Source: Paenibacillus lautus NBRC 15380
Lineage (GTDB): Bacteria > Bacillota > Bacilli > Paenibacillales > Paenibacillaceae
Direction of reading: 5' to 3'
DNA length: 64,000 nucleotides
Assembly (NCBI RefSeq): GCF_004000945.1
Contig: NZ_BIMF01000002.1
Coordinates: 496,001 to 560,000 of the forward strand
Shown: positions 33,405 to 42,474 of the stretch, in pieces
Numbering within the stretch: position 1 is the stretch's first letter
Layout: every line of letters begins with the position of its first letter
The notes under the pieces: generated by a model
Databases searched by the model: none
What the model was told of the DNA's origin: nothing
What the model saw: the letters and a program-made list of their open reading frames with translations, nothing else
Translations under genes and position numbers: made by a program

Positions 33405-34316
33405 ATGGGACAAAATCTATGGGATGCCGAATGGGAAGTGACCGAGTCGTTAGTCCGGTTATTGCTTACCCGTCAATTTCCCCAATTGTCCGCCCTTAAG
33501 GTCCAGGAGATTGGCAACGGATGGGACAACACCGTTTATCGCGTTGGCGATGAGTATGTATTTCGCTTTCCTCGTAGAAATATAGCCATATCTTTACTTA
33601 AAACCGAAGCAAAAATCCTGCCCAAGCTTGAACACTACATAACGGTACCTTATGCGAAACCCCTTTTCTTCGGAAAAGAAAGCGAAGACTATCCTGCACC
33701 TTTTCTGGGGTATAACTATCTTCCAGGAAAATTTCCGATTGGAATATCGGATGAAGCGCGGATGCAGTCGGCGGCAACACTCGCCCGGTTCCTGAAGAAT
33801 CTGCATGCGTTTCCCGTGGAAATCGCTCAGCAAGAGGGTGTATTGTCCGACCAGCGTAATCTGGCCGATATCGCAGGCCGCAAAAACAAAATGCTGAATC
33901 TCCTTTCCAATCTTACCCACTATATTACGCAAGAGGAATTAAATGAGATCGAGGACTATTTGCAGGGCATCCACTTGGATCGGGCCAGGCACCAACATGT
34001 TCTAATCCACGGGGATCTCCATTTTAAAAACATGTTGGTCGACGATGCCGGCATGCTTTCGGGCATTATTGATTGGGGTGACGTAAACATTGGCCATCCT
34101 GCCTGTGACCTGAGTATCGTTTACAGCTTCCTGCCACCGGCCTCCAGGGAGGCCTTCTATGATATCTATGGCGAAGTGGACGACGAAACCAAGATTTTGG
34201 CACGGATGATCGCCGTATACATCCCCATGTTAATATTCATGCAGGCCATCGACGATAAAGATGAAGCCATTGCATTGGAAGCCAAATCGATTATTCAGCG
34301 TGCGATCGCCAGGTAA
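33405..34316 (+). CDS. Phosphotransferase, APH(2'')/macrolide-kinase-like
   Basis: 303 residues from ATG at 33405, with GGAGGTG about 10 bases upstream. GNGWDNTVYRVGDEYVFRFPR supplies the nucleotide loop and start of the N-lobe, LPGKFPIG the hinge region, VLIHGDLHFKNMLVD (about 222-236) the catalytic loop and SGIIDWGDVNIGHPACDLS the metal-binding segment. IDWGD.....PA.DL is characteristic of macrolide 2'-phosphotransferase and APH(2'') relatives. The physiological substrate is unknown. It has its own terminator at 34352-34389. Confidence 0.83.
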   Translation: MGQNLWDAEWEVTESLVRLLLTRQFPQLSALKVQEIGNGWDNTVYRVGDEYVFRFPRRNIAISLLKTEAKILPKLEHYITVPYAKPLFFGKESEDYPAPFLGYNYLPGKFPIGISDEARMQSAATLARFLKNLHAFPVEIAQQEGVLSDQRNLADIAGRKNKMLNLLSNLTHYITQEELNEIEDYLQGIHLDRARHQHVLIHGDLHFKNMLVDDAGMLSGIIDWGDVNIGHPACDLSIVYSFLPPASREAFYDIYGEVDDETKILARMIAVYIPMLIFMQAIDDKDEAIALEAKSIIQRAIAR

Positions 34317-34351
34317 TGGTTTGATGGTTATGGCGTAATCATATCCTATAT

Positions 34352-34389
34352 AAAAAAGAAGCTTGAAAAAAACCTTCAAGCTTCTTTTT
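34352..34389 (+). terminator. Terminator after the phosphotransferase gene
   Basis: Arms AAGAAGCTTGAA and TTCAAGCTTCTT, then TTT; A-run on the other side, so it may work both ways. Confidence 0.85.
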
Positions 34390-34424
34390 CTTCGTTTCGT
34401 GATTAGCCAGACGTTGCAGCAACG

Positions 34425-34826
34425 TTATATTTTTAACATTCCCATTAATGGCATAATGGTTTTTATCACATTCATGCCCAGTTTAATGTGAGGCACGATT
34501 TGTCCTAAAAAGCCCAACCCGCCTACAGCCGCAACTCCTTCTTTTTCCTCGGCTCCTTCGGCTGCCGGAGCGCTTGGGGGACCTCCAAACAAGTCGCTTA
34601 AAAATCCGGAAATCTGCGCTTTGTCCCCGCTCCGTGCAATCGAAGCCGGCATTTTTTTGTTAGCACGAAGTCCAGACAGCGTTACTTCCCGGCCTTGGAT
34701 CTGGCTCAGTTCTCCGATATAGTAGCTGCCGTCCTTCAGAACGACCACGACCGGTTGACCTACCCAATGCTGCGGAGGTCTCGATTTCGAAGCGGTTCTG
34801 GATTTCCTTGCGCGTTTCGAAGACAT
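34425..34826 (-). CDS. Small basic protein with Sm-like N-terminal segment
   Basis: 133 residues. A Lys/Arg/Ser-rich first 20 residues precede HWVGQPVVVVLKDGSYYIGEL, which looks like an Sm/Hfq-type small barrel (V-x-L-K-D-G-x-x-x-x-G). A Pro/Ala/Glu-rich linker follows, then a hydrophobic C-terminus (GGLGFLGQIVPHIKLGMNVI) with one possible membrane-associated helix. I cannot name the family; the basic tail and small size would suit a spore-associated or nucleic-acid-associated protein. GAGGTG precedes ATG at 34826. Confidence 0.65.
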   Translation of the reverse strand: MSSKRARKSRTASKSRPPQHWVGQPVVVVLKDGSYYIGELSQIQGREVTLSGLRANKKMPASIARSGDKAQISGFLSDLFGGPPSAPAAEGAEEKEGVAAVGGLGFLGQIVPHIKLGMNVIKTIMPLMGMLKI

Positions 34827-35046
34827 ATTAGGATCACCTCGCTTCCCTATTCATCATGATGACATCATATGCAGAGCCGTCTTTCATTCTTGTGCCTTTA
34901 TAGGATGATAGATATAAATGCGTCAATAACCTAGATTTTCGGCCCAGCCACCGTATGAAATGAGCAGAAATTATTTCCGTCGAATGTGGCTTTTTGCCTC
35001 CCTCCGGTGTCTAATTAACTGTAAGGTCAAGAGGAGGTTCTTATTC

Positions 35047-36267
35047 ATGTCAAGAGCTCATGACAATCTCCCTGTTTATCCGGATAACCAGGGAACCAAT
35101 CGTACATTTGAAGAGGTGTATGATGAATACCGCCTGAGGATTCGCCATTATCTCGCACTGAAAGTGAATCCGATGGCTGCAGATGACTTAACACAACAAG
35201 TGTTCTTAAGGGCCATGGAGAACCTCGATAAGTTCAACGGGAATTCCAGTCTATTTACCTGGATCTTCAAGATTGCCCAGAACACGGTTAAAAATGAATA
35301 TCGAAGTATATCACGTAAACATGAGATGCCTTATGACTTTACAAGTTATGAATCACAGTCCATCTCCCTTGATTTTGCCAGATATGTTGATATTCGAATC
35401 GATATTAGCTCGGCACTTAAGCAGCTGAGTGAGCTTGATCAACAGATTATATCCTTGCGATTTTTCGTGGATTGTACGCTGTCGGAAATATCCAGGATCG
35501 TGGGCATGCGCGAGAGTGCGGTGAAAAATCGATTGTACCGGTCATTGGAGAAGCTAAAGAAAGAATTAAAAGAATGGGGTGACATCACGATTATGTCAAT
35601 TCTTGACTTGATATCCATTGAAAGCAAAAGTGAAGCCAATCATCGTCAGAGCAAGGTCCATCAGGACCTGTTTCAAGAACTTAAGAACAATGTAGAACAG
35701 ATTGCAGCGAAATATCATCATCAGCCTTCACGCAAAATCGTAATTGAAATCTATCCCGATCTGCCAACATTCCATCAAGCCGTCGGTGAATCGGATGCAC
35801 CGGATTGGTTCATGGGTACGTTCGATAACAACAAATTAAAAATCGTCTCGCCCTTGAACCCGGGACCCGAGCATACGTATCAATCGATCCTCCGGTCCAC
35901 CCTGCACTTGTATACCATGTGGTTAATAAGTGACATTAATCCATCCGCACCCAAATGGATCCGTCAGGGCATCGGCGGGTACGAAGCGCAGCAAATGTCC
36001 GAGGATTTCATTCGGAGCACGACTTCCGAAGCCATCCGCAATCAGGCCATTCCTAGCTTCGAAGATCTCAATGATAATTCCTGGGAATTCGGCAAGACGG
36101 GATTTCAGTTCTCCTATCTGATCGTTGAGTTCATCATTAAAAAATACGGGTTAGACGCATTAAATCAATTCATCCGAAACCAGAATGATTATCAAGGCAC
36201 TTTCCATCTTACCGAAGAAGAGCTACATGAACAGTGGGCGAAGGCCCTCCAAGATCAGCTGAATTAA
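35047..36267 (+). CDS. ECF sigma factor with long peptidase-MA-like C-terminal extension
   Basis: 406 residues from ATG at 35047 (AGGAGG 9 bases upstream). Residues about 15-85 are sigma region 2 (YDEYRLRIRHYLALKV, DDLTQQVFLRAMENL, FTWIFKIAQNTV), and about 120-175 are region 4 (LSELDQQIISLRFF, LSEISRIVGMRESAVKNRLY). The remaining 220 residues resemble the peptidase-MA-like gluzincin fold seen in TPR/protease proteins (APKWIRQGIGGYEAQQM, SYLIVEFIIKKYG), but at the position of HExxH the sequence is STLHLYT, so zinc catalysis is unlikely. The extension may be a sensor or autoregulatory domain. No anti-sigma gene is adjacent. Confidence 0.8.
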   Translation: MSRAHDNLPVYPDNQGTNRTFEEVYDEYRLRIRHYLALKVNPMAADDLTQQVFLRAMENLDKFNGNSSLFTWIFKIAQNTVKNEYRSISRKHEMPYDFTSYESQSISLDFARYVDIRIDISSALKQLSELDQQIISLRFFVDCTLSEISRIVGMRESAVKNRLYRSLEKLKKELKEWGDITIMSILDLISIESKSEANHRQSKVHQDLFQELKNNVEQIAAKYHHQPSRKIVIEIYPDLPTFHQAVGESDAPDWFMGTFDNNKLKIVSPLNPGPEHTYQSILRSTLHLYTMWLISDINPSAPKWIRQGIGGYEAQQMSEDFIRSTTSEAIRNQAIPSFEDLNDNSWEFGKTGFQFSYLIVEFIIKKYGLDALNQFIRNQNDYQGTFHLTEEELHEQWAKALQDQLN

Positions 36268-36277
36268 ATCGTAAGAG

Positions 36278-36304
36278 AACCCGGTCCAGGACCGGGTTTC
36301 TTTA
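36278..36304 (+). terminator. Terminator after the ECF sigma gene
   Basis: Arms AACCCGGTCC and GGACCGGGTT with a one-base centre, then TTCTTTATTTT. Confidence 0.85.
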
Positions 36305-36306
36305 TT

Positions 36307-36752
36307 TTCCACCGCGCGGTCATGTGATATAACGCAACTACAATGGACTCGTCTTTAAGTTTACTTGACCTATTCATTCATAGGAATTTGACTGAACATT
36401 AAACCACCATCACATGTCATCATGGATTAAAGCAAAGCGATGTATAAACAAAATCAGAAAAGTAACGCTCTCGACGGAACATACATGCATTAGAAATAGC
36501 ATTTGGCCGCTTTTATAGATATAAGTTCTTCTCCCGAGCTGAGACAAGAACTTATATCGCTAGCCAACAAAGACAAGAACCTGTGCTCATGGCGGATTCG
36601 ATGAGAATCTAATAAGAACGCGGTAATGTCACTATATGCTTATGTCACAGGCGCAGAATGTCCCCGTACCAAGTCATGGAACCACAAGAAGATTGAGAGC
36701 GGCTCTAATTGATATTGGCATTTTTATCGAAAAATACTGTATTTCTTACCCT
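36307..36752. other. Gene-free interval with a 13-bp inverted repeat
   Basis: No credible gene. At 36518-36530 GATATAAGTTCTT is exactly inverted at 36546-36558, with a 15-base loop and no T-run. Confidence 0.6.
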
Positions 36753-37709
36753 CTATGCAATTCGCGTAATTACAAGATGTGCGGAAACAGGCCTTGTTCC
36801 TCCAGCTAATGGAGTGATTGTGAGTGCCTCAGTATTGCCAGCAGGATTTCGAACTGTGAGGACTGAATTAATGACCGATGTTCGCACAAGAGCCATTCCT
36901 ACGATTTGAGTAGTACCCGTTGCTCGCCCGACAACCGTATAAGCCAAGTCAGCGCCATTAAGTGTTAGAATGAGTTGGCCCGGTTCGTTTACACCTACTT
37001 GAAACAAAACCTGATAAGTGCCTATTGCCGCCAAGTTAAATGCGCTCGCATTTACACGGGTAATTTCCGTCCCACTGATTGGTCCATCTTGCGGGAAACT
37101 TACGTCCGTATTGGCAGCAACAGTAGCTGCATTATTAGGAGGCATTAAGGCAAAAAAATCTGCAAACCCTAATACTCCGACCGCCGGCCCTGCGGGCCCC
37201 GCTGGACCCGTTGCGCCTGCTGGTCCTGCTGGCCCTGCCAGTCCAGCTGCGCCAATTGCTCCTGCAAGTCCTGCTATTCCTTGGGGTCCGAGCGCTCCTG
37301 CAAGTCCTTCAGGCCCAAGTGCTCCAATCGCTCCTACAAGTCCTGCTAGTCCTTGGGGCCCTAGTGCTCCTGCAAGTCCTCCAGGTCCAAGTGTTCCAAT
37401 CGCTCCTACAAGCCCTGCTAATCCTTGGGGGCCTAGCGCTCCTGCAATTCCTTGGGGGCCTAGTGCGCCAATCGCTCCTACAAGCCCTGCTAGCCCTTGG
37501 GGGCCTAGTGCTCCTGCAAGTCCTTGGGGTCCAGCTTCTGCGATTGCTCCTGCAAGTTCTTGAAGTAATTCCTGTCCTTCAGGCGGGGGACACTGGACCC
37601 GCACTATTTTTTTAATAACTCGTAAACGACGTTTCTCTTTTTTTTCTTTGGGATGGCACATATTTACAGTTCTCTTTGTACACCGTATTTTTCTATCCAA
37701 ATAACTCAA
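36753..37709 (-). CDS. Collagen-like protein with BclA-type C-terminal domain
   Basis: 318 residues, starting at TTG 37709 after GGGAGGTG; an in-frame TAG just upstream rules out a longer product. A Lys/Arg-rich N-terminus is followed by about 125 residues of collagen-type repeats based on GPQGLAGLVGAIGA and GPGGLAGA units, then GPAGPAGATGPAGPAGP. The C-terminal 134 residues (FADFFALMPPNNAATVA, DVSFPQDGPISGT, LAAIGTYQVLFQV, GQLILTLNG) match the C1q-like trimerising domain of BclA exosporium glycoproteins. It should form trimeric spore-surface filaments. Its N-terminus and leader match the gene at 28187-29029, but the C-terminal domains differ. Confidence 0.87.
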   Translation of the reverse strand: MSYLDRKIRCTKRTVNMCHPKEKKEKRRLRVIKKIVRVQCPPPEGQELLQELAGAIAEAGPQGLAGALGPQGLAGLVGAIGALGPQGIAGALGPQGLAGLVGAIGTLGPGGLAGALGPQGLAGLVGAIGALGPEGLAGALGPQGIAGLAGAIGAAGLAGPAGPAGATGPAGPAGPAVGVLGFADFFALMPPNNAATVAANTDVSFPQDGPISGTEITRVNASAFNLAAIGTYQVLFQVGVNEPGQLILTLNGADLAYTVVGRATGTTQIVGMALVRTSVINSVLTVRNPAGNTEALTITPLAGGTRPVSAHLVITRIA

Positions 37710-37921
37710 CTACGACACCTCCCTATAAAGATGGTTCAGTGTACGTGAGTCGTTTGTTTTAGGCATGGACTAATAGCCGTCTGTTAGCTGGACTATAGAC
37801 TATTTTTAGAATTAATGGGTTTATGGTAGGGTATTGTATACCACAAACACCAACACACTTTCAGTAATTTGGGTCTTTTTTAGCAAGCACTTCTTATTGA
37901 AGGATTGACTTAAGTTCGACA

Positions 37922-40048
37922 TCACTCCCGCTTCAAGGACCGTATCCGGACAGCGGATGTCTTAAACCCGGGCATTTTACAGAACGGGTCGAGCTCCGGC
38001 CGGGTCGCGTAATTGACATTCTGCACGCCGCCCCAATGCATGGGGACGAACAAGGTGTCTTCTCGAATCTGGTCTTTGATCCTGCTGCGAACGATAAAAG
38101 ATCCATGCTCCGACAGGATCTCTACCCACTCGCCGTCCTGGATTCGATAACGCTGAGCGGTGTTTGGATGAATCTCGGCGAAATTTTCAAGCTCGCGTGC
38201 AAGCAAAGTGGGGCTTCTCCGGGTCTGTACACCGGTTAGATAGTGGGATAGAACACGACCATTGGTCAGAATGAGTGGGTAATCCTCGGACACGCCTTTC
38301 CATGGATCCCCTTCCGTAACAGAGAACACGGCCTTCCCGTCCGGATGGGCGAACGATTGTTGAAAAAGAAGACCCACCCCAGTCTCTTCAGGTGAGGGGC
38401 ACGGCCAATATACGCCCTTCTCCCGGCGCAATCGGTCATAAGTAATTCCGTAGTAGTCCGCAATTCCACCTTTGCTCGCGAGCCGCAGTTCATTAAAGAT
38501 CTCCTCAGGCTCGTTGAAGCGAAAATAATGCCTCTTGCCCAGCCTGTCTGCCAAGGAGCACAGAATCATCCAGTCATGACGCGCCTCACCCGGCGCCTGA
38601 CGCCCTGCCTCTCGCAGAAGAACCCGTCCCTCCAGATTCGTCAGCGTCCCTTCATTCTCCATGTAGGAGGTTACCGGCAGAACGAGATCGGCTAATTGGG
38701 CCGTTTCGGACATAAACATGTCTGCAACCATCAGAAAATCAAGCTTCTTCAAGCCTTCCTCCACCAGTCCGGCGTTCGGATTCGATACGATAGGATTGGA
38801 GCCCATCACGAAGAGCGATTTAATCCCTCCCTGATGAATCAGCTCCATCATCTCATAGGCCGAGACTCCTTTCCCGGGCAGACTTGAAGCATCCACACCC
38901 CACACGGAGGCAACATACGCCCGATCCTTTTCATTCTCGATCGACCTGTAGCCCGGCAGCTGATCGGCCTTCTGTCCATGCTCTCTTCCCCCTTGTCCAT
39001 TCCCCTGACCGGTGATGGCTCCGTATCCGCAGCCTTCTCTCCCGATTTTCCCCGTAGCCAAGACCAGGTTCAGAAAATGACGAACCGCCAAATGGCCATC
39101 CGTCTGCTGCTCCACCCCTCGCGCAGTCAGCACCATGCCTGTATCCGACTCACCATAAGCTAAAGCCGCCTCACGGATATGCCCCAGCTCCAATCCGCAT
39201 ATGCCTGCAGCCTCCGAGAGATCGAAGCTGTTTAAATAAACTCTAAGCTCATCGTAACCGTTCGTTCTTGCTTGAATGAAGGTCTCATCGATGAGCCCCT
39301 CATCCATAATGATCTTAAGCATCGCATCCGCCAGTACGGTATCCGTTCCCGGTCTGATCGGCAAATGCATATCGCCCATTGCGGCGGTGGCTGTTTTCCG
39401 CGGATCGATGACAACGATCTTCGCCCCATTCTCCTTAGCCTGGTTGAAGTAAGGCAGCAGCGTAGGCTGGCATTCCGCTATATTGGTGCCGGCCAGCACG
39501 ATACAGCGTGCCAGAGGAATATCTGCCAATCTGAACGTCAACCCCCGGTCGATCCCGAAGGTTTTGCTCCCTGCAGAGGCGGCAGCAGACATACAGAAGC
39601 GGCCGTTATAATCGATATGGCGGGTACCCAGCGCCACCCTGGCAAATTTCCCGAGCAAGTATGCCGTTTCATTGGTCAGCGATCCACCGCCGTATACGGC
39701 ATTGGCATCAGGGCCATACTGCTCTAAAATCCCCTGCATATGTTGACTGGCCACGGCAAATGCTTCATCCCATGAACATGGAACGAGCTCACCTTTTGAA
39801 CGGATTAACGGATGCGTCAGGCGCTGTGAATGGACTGCATGCTGATGCGCATGCATGCCTTTGACGCATACCCTGCCCTCCGAAGCGGCGTTCGGAACCC
39901 CTTCCACCTTATATTCAGCCCGGCGCTGACCCGGAATGCCGTTCTCACCTTCGGTAACCGTCATCTTGCACTGTACACTGCAGAAAGGACATTGCGTCTC
40001 GATCACGGCAGCAGAACCTGTCACTTCAGCACGATCCGATTGAAGCAT
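37922..40048 (-). CDS. nasC: Assimilatory nitrate reductase catalytic subunit
   Basis: 708 residues. The N-terminal [4Fe-4S] motif is CPFCSVQCKM then VCVKG (C-x2-C-x3-C-xn-C), followed by molybdopterin-guanine-dinucleotide domains: FCMSAAASAG, IVVIDPRKTATA, MGSNPIVSNPNAG, and the C-terminal dinucleotide domain with FVPMHWGGVQNVNYAT. It reduces nitrate to nitrite in the cytoplasm using electrons from NasB. It starts 33 bases after the nasB stop with AGGTGG upstream, so the two form an operon. Length fits Bacillus NasC. Confidence 0.9.
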   Translation of the reverse strand: MLQSDRAEVTGSAAVIETQCPFCSVQCKMTVTEGENGIPGQRRAEYKVEGVPNAASEGRVCVKGMHAHQHAVHSQRLTHPLIRSKGELVPCSWDEAFAVASQHMQGILEQYGPDANAVYGGGSLTNETAYLLGKFARVALGTRHIDYNGRFCMSAAASAGSKTFGIDRGLTFRLADIPLARCIVLAGTNIAECQPTLLPYFNQAKENGAKIVVIDPRKTATAAMGDMHLPIRPGTDTVLADAMLKIIMDEGLIDETFIQARTNGYDELRVYLNSFDLSEAAGICGLELGHIREAALAYGESDTGMVLTARGVEQQTDGHLAVRHFLNLVLATGKIGREGCGYGAITGQGNGQGGREHGQKADQLPGYRSIENEKDRAYVASVWGVDASSLPGKGVSAYEMMELIHQGGIKSLFVMGSNPIVSNPNAGLVEEGLKKLDFLMVADMFMSETAQLADLVLPVTSYMENEGTLTNLEGRVLLREAGRQAPGEARHDWMILCSLADRLGKRHYFRFNEPEEIFNELRLASKGGIADYYGITYDRLRREKGVYWPCPSPEETGVGLLFQQSFAHPDGKAVFSVTEGDPWKGVSEDYPLILTNGRVLSHYLTGVQTRRSPTLLARELENFAEIHPNTAQRYRIQDGEWVEILSEHGSFIVRSRIKDQIREDTLFVPMHWGGVQNVNYATRPELDPFCKMPGFKTSAVRIRSLKRE

Positions 40049-40081
40049 ATCCAGACCACCTCTTCCTATTATTCTCCTGTT

Positions 40082-42253
40082 TTAACCGACTTGGGCCTCC
40101 CATACTTGGCGAGACAGCTTCTCTGCAAGTTCTCTTTGCAGATCATTGTCAAGAACATTTTCCCGGATTGCCGTTACGCCTGTACGTTCCACCCACCTCC
40201 ACAGCGGTTCCTCATACAAGCTGTTCTGACGGTACCACTGCAAACAAGCAGCTACGAGCTGAACGACTTCTTCCTCGCGTTCCGCAACACCGATCAGCTG
40301 CCCTTCACGGACAGGATGCTCCGCATGTCCGCCGAGATAAACCTCCCAGCCCGCGGGGGAAGCGGAAATTCCGATCCCCTGGACCAGGATGCTGACGGAC
40401 GACGCTGTGCAATCAGATACCCCTGCACTAACCGGGGATGGAAGAGACACTTCTCGACAGCTGGTGCGAAGCCATTCTCCAATTCTGCGAATGCCTGCCG
40501 CCTCCGGTTTAGATCCTTCTGTGTCTCCAACCCATACCTTGACCCCTTGATAAGACCCTGAGCCTTCAAAAGAAACATCGTCAAGGGCTTTAATTGCCAG
40601 CGCCCACTCATCATCGTTAACTGCGCCCGTCATTTCCATTTCAAAATAAAAGCGTACGGCTGGACGGCACACCTCACATCCGTCCCGCTTCTTCCAGCCC
40701 TGATGTAACATGAATTCCGAAATGGAATAACAGCCTTGATCCACGGCATGAACAACCGCTTGCTTCAATGAAGATTGACCAAGCACCGTGCACTCACAAT
40801 AAGGAACTTCAACCGGCGTTCTGACTGACGTATGCGAGCCCTCTTTCTTTTTGCCGCTTCGCGTATATTTGACAAGAGCATCCACCATAGGCCGGCAGCC
40901 GCCGCAGGAACCGGATGCCCTGGTAAACTCCTTCACTTCATCCGAGCTTTCCAGATGATGTTCGGTAATAGCCCGCATGATCGCCGCTTTGCTGACACCA
41001 TTGCAAGCGCACACCGTTTCATTGTCAGGGAGCGCCTCCGCAGCAGATCCGGCTGTGCTGACGGCTCCGCTTTCAGAAGGAATAAGCTCCGACACAGCCG
41101 CACCCTGCTGCACCAATGCCAGCAGCGAGGACCCCTCATTCGTATTTCCGAACAGAACAGCACCCGTAACCCTGCCTTTGCGCATCGTCACTTTTTTGTA
41201 TGTGCCGCATACGGCATCGTAATGCTGAATAGCCGTTTCAGCATCTTCCCCTGATATCAACCCGGCGGAAAATACATCCACGCCCGATACTTTAAGCTGG
41301 GAGTAGGGAATCGACCCGCAATAAGGTTCTGCCTCCCGGCCGCAGATGACACGAGCAAGCACCTTCCCCTGCTCATATAGGGGAGCGACCAGACCATAAC
41401 TAATGCCCCGGTGTTCCGCGCACTCACCAACGGCATAAATGTTCGGCTCGCTTGTTCTCATGAAGTCATCCACCAGAATCGCCCGCTGCGTTCGAAGGCC
41501 GCTTCTTTGGGCAAGCTCCACATTAGGCTTGATCCCTACAGCGAGTACGACTACATCAGCATCAAGCCGCGACCCGTCCATAAACCGAAGGCCTTGAGCC
41601 CTGGTACGGCCAACAATTCGCGTGGTGTCCTTTGCCAAGTTAAATCGCATCCCCTGAGCTTCAAGTTCCCGCTGCAGCATCATCGAAGCCGTTCGATCCA
41701 GCTGTCGGTTCATGATGTAAGGAGCATTATGAACCACTTGGGTTTCCATCCCGAGATGGAGAAGCCCGCGGGCAGCCTCCAATCCCAGTAATCCTCCGCC
41801 AATGACAGCCGCCTTAGCGTACACCTTGGACATGTCGGCCATTTTCGTACAGTCGTCCACGGTCCGAAACGAAATAACTCCTTCCTTATCCGTTCCGGGG
41901 ATCGGCGGAATGAAGGGGGATGAGCCTGTTGCCAGAATTAAAGCATCATACGTTTCCCGTATACCGGAGGCTGTCTCAACAGAGCGGGATTTGATATCGA
42001 TATGACGAACGGTCTCCCCCGCCAACAACCGAATGCCATGCACCTCATACCAGGACCAGTCGTTCAGAATGATATCCTGAAGAGAATGTTCACCTTGAAG
42101 AACTTTGGATAAAAGGATCCGATTATAGTTGGGACGAGGTTCCGCACCGAATATCGTAATATCGAAGAGCTCCGGGTCCAGCTTGAGGATTTCCTCTACA
42201 CATCTTATCCCCGCCATCCCATTGCCAACGACAAGTAGTTTCTTTCTCTTCAT
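40082..42253 (-). CDS. nasB: Nitrate reductase electron-transfer subunit (NAD(P)H/FAD, NasB)
   Basis: 723 residues from ATG at 42253 (GGAGGG 6 bases upstream). LLVVGNGMAGIRC is the FAD-binding GxGxxG, and AAVIGGGLLGLEAARGL the NAD(P)H-binding one, as in NirB-type pyridine nucleotide oxidoreductases. Residues about 415-470 hold a BFD-type [2Fe-2S] domain (CACNGVSK, SCGGCRPM), and a second Cys set follows (YCECTVLG, GCEVCRPA). The last 200 residues resemble the siroheme half-domain of nitrite reductases but lack a complete siroheme/4Fe-4S Cys set. It passes electrons from NAD(P)H to NasC. Confidence 0.88.
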   Translation of the reverse strand: MKRKKLLVVGNGMAGIRCVEEILKLDPELFDITIFGAEPRPNYNRILLSKVLQGEHSLQDIILNDWSWYEVHGIRLLAGETVRHIDIKSRSVETASGIRETYDALILATGSSPFIPPIPGTDKEGVISFRTVDDCTKMADMSKVYAKAAVIGGGLLGLEAARGLLHLGMETQVVHNAPYIMNRQLDRTASMMLQRELEAQGMRFNLAKDTTRIVGRTRAQGLRFMDGSRLDADVVVLAVGIKPNVELAQRSGLRTQRAILVDDFMRTSEPNIYAVGECAEHRGISYGLVAPLYEQGKVLARVICGREAEPYCGSIPYSQLKVSGVDVFSAGLISGEDAETAIQHYDAVCGTYKKVTMRKGRVTGAVLFGNTNEGSSLLALVQQGAAVSELIPSESGAVSTAGSAAEALPDNETVCACNGVSKAAIMRAITEHHLESSDEVKEFTRASGSCGGCRPMVDALVKYTRSGKKKEGSHTSVRTPVEVPYCECTVLGQSSLKQAVVHAVDQGCYSISEFMLHQGWKKRDGCEVCRPAVRFYFEMEMTGAVNDDEWALAIKALDDVSFEGSGSYQGVKVWVGDTEGSKPEAAGIRRIGEWLRTSCREVSLPSPVSAGVSDCTASSVSILVQGIGISASPAGWEVYLGGHAEHPVREGQLIGVAEREEEVVQLVAACLQWYRQNSLYEEPLWRWVERTGVTAIRENVLDNDLQRELAEKLSRQVWEAQVG

Positions 42254-42384
42254 GAATTCCCTCCATTCCCGCCATGTCATTTTCATGTGAGAAAATGACA
42301 AACGCCCTTCCCCCGTTATAAGGGAAAGGGCGTCATTGCCTCCAATCCGGCACATCATTGTGCCGGATTTCAATAATTATGATA
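42254..42384 (-). promoter_or_regulatory. nasB leader: ANTAR-type two-hairpin antiterminator plus terminator
   Basis: Read on the minus strand: hairpin P1 is AATCCGGCAC, loop AATGAT, GTGCCGGATT (42345-42370). Then comes a small hairpin P2, GGC, loop AATGAC, GCC, whose right side overlaps a terminator with arms CGCCCTTTCCC and GGGGAAGGGCG (42302-42334) followed by TTTGTC. Both hexaloops have A at position 1 and G at 4, the signature recognised by ANTAR antiterminators. Nitrate-controlled antitermination is inferred. Confidence 0.72.
42275..42300. promoter_or_regulatory. Perfect 10-bp inverted repeat just upstream of nasB
   Basis: TGTCATTTTC and GAAAATGACA with a 6-base spacer, between the leader terminator and the nasB ribosome binding site. 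It could be a second RNA hairpin or a protein operator. Confidence 0.5.
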
Positions 42385-42389
42385 CATTC

Positions 42390-42429
42390 AGATTAGTTGA
42401 TGAACAATTAAATGTCAATATATATAACA
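42390..42429 (-). promoter_or_regulatory. nasB promoter with GlnR/TnrA-like box
   Basis: Minus strand TTGACA (42413-42418), 17-bp spacer, TAATCT (42390-42395). The 17-mer TGTTATATATATTGACA (42413-42429) fits the GlnR/TnrA consensus TGTNANAWWWTNTNACA with one mismatch and overlaps the -35, so nitrogen control is likely. Confidence 0.65.
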
Positions 42430-42474
42430 CTAAATTAATATCATTGCTGGATAAATAAATTTTTAGATAAATTA

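Noticed and set aside
31739..34316. Assigning specific antibiotic resistance (aph or mph symb
   Set aside because: The APH-fold motifs are clear, but subfamily and substrate cannot be decided from sequence reading alone, so no gene symbols were given.
36709..36909. 66-residue plus-strand frame overlapping the 3' end of the second collagen-like gene
   Set aside because: Antisense to a well-supported C1q-like domain and without translation signals.
39272..40561. Long plus-strand frames opposite nasC and nasB
   Set aside because: Antisense shadows of high-GC third-position coding sequence; the minus-strand genes have full domain sets.
42275..42300. GlnR/TnrA box at the palindrome upstream of nasB
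   Set aside because: The sequence does not fit TGTNANAWWWTNTNACA spacing; better matches overlap the -35 elements further upstream.
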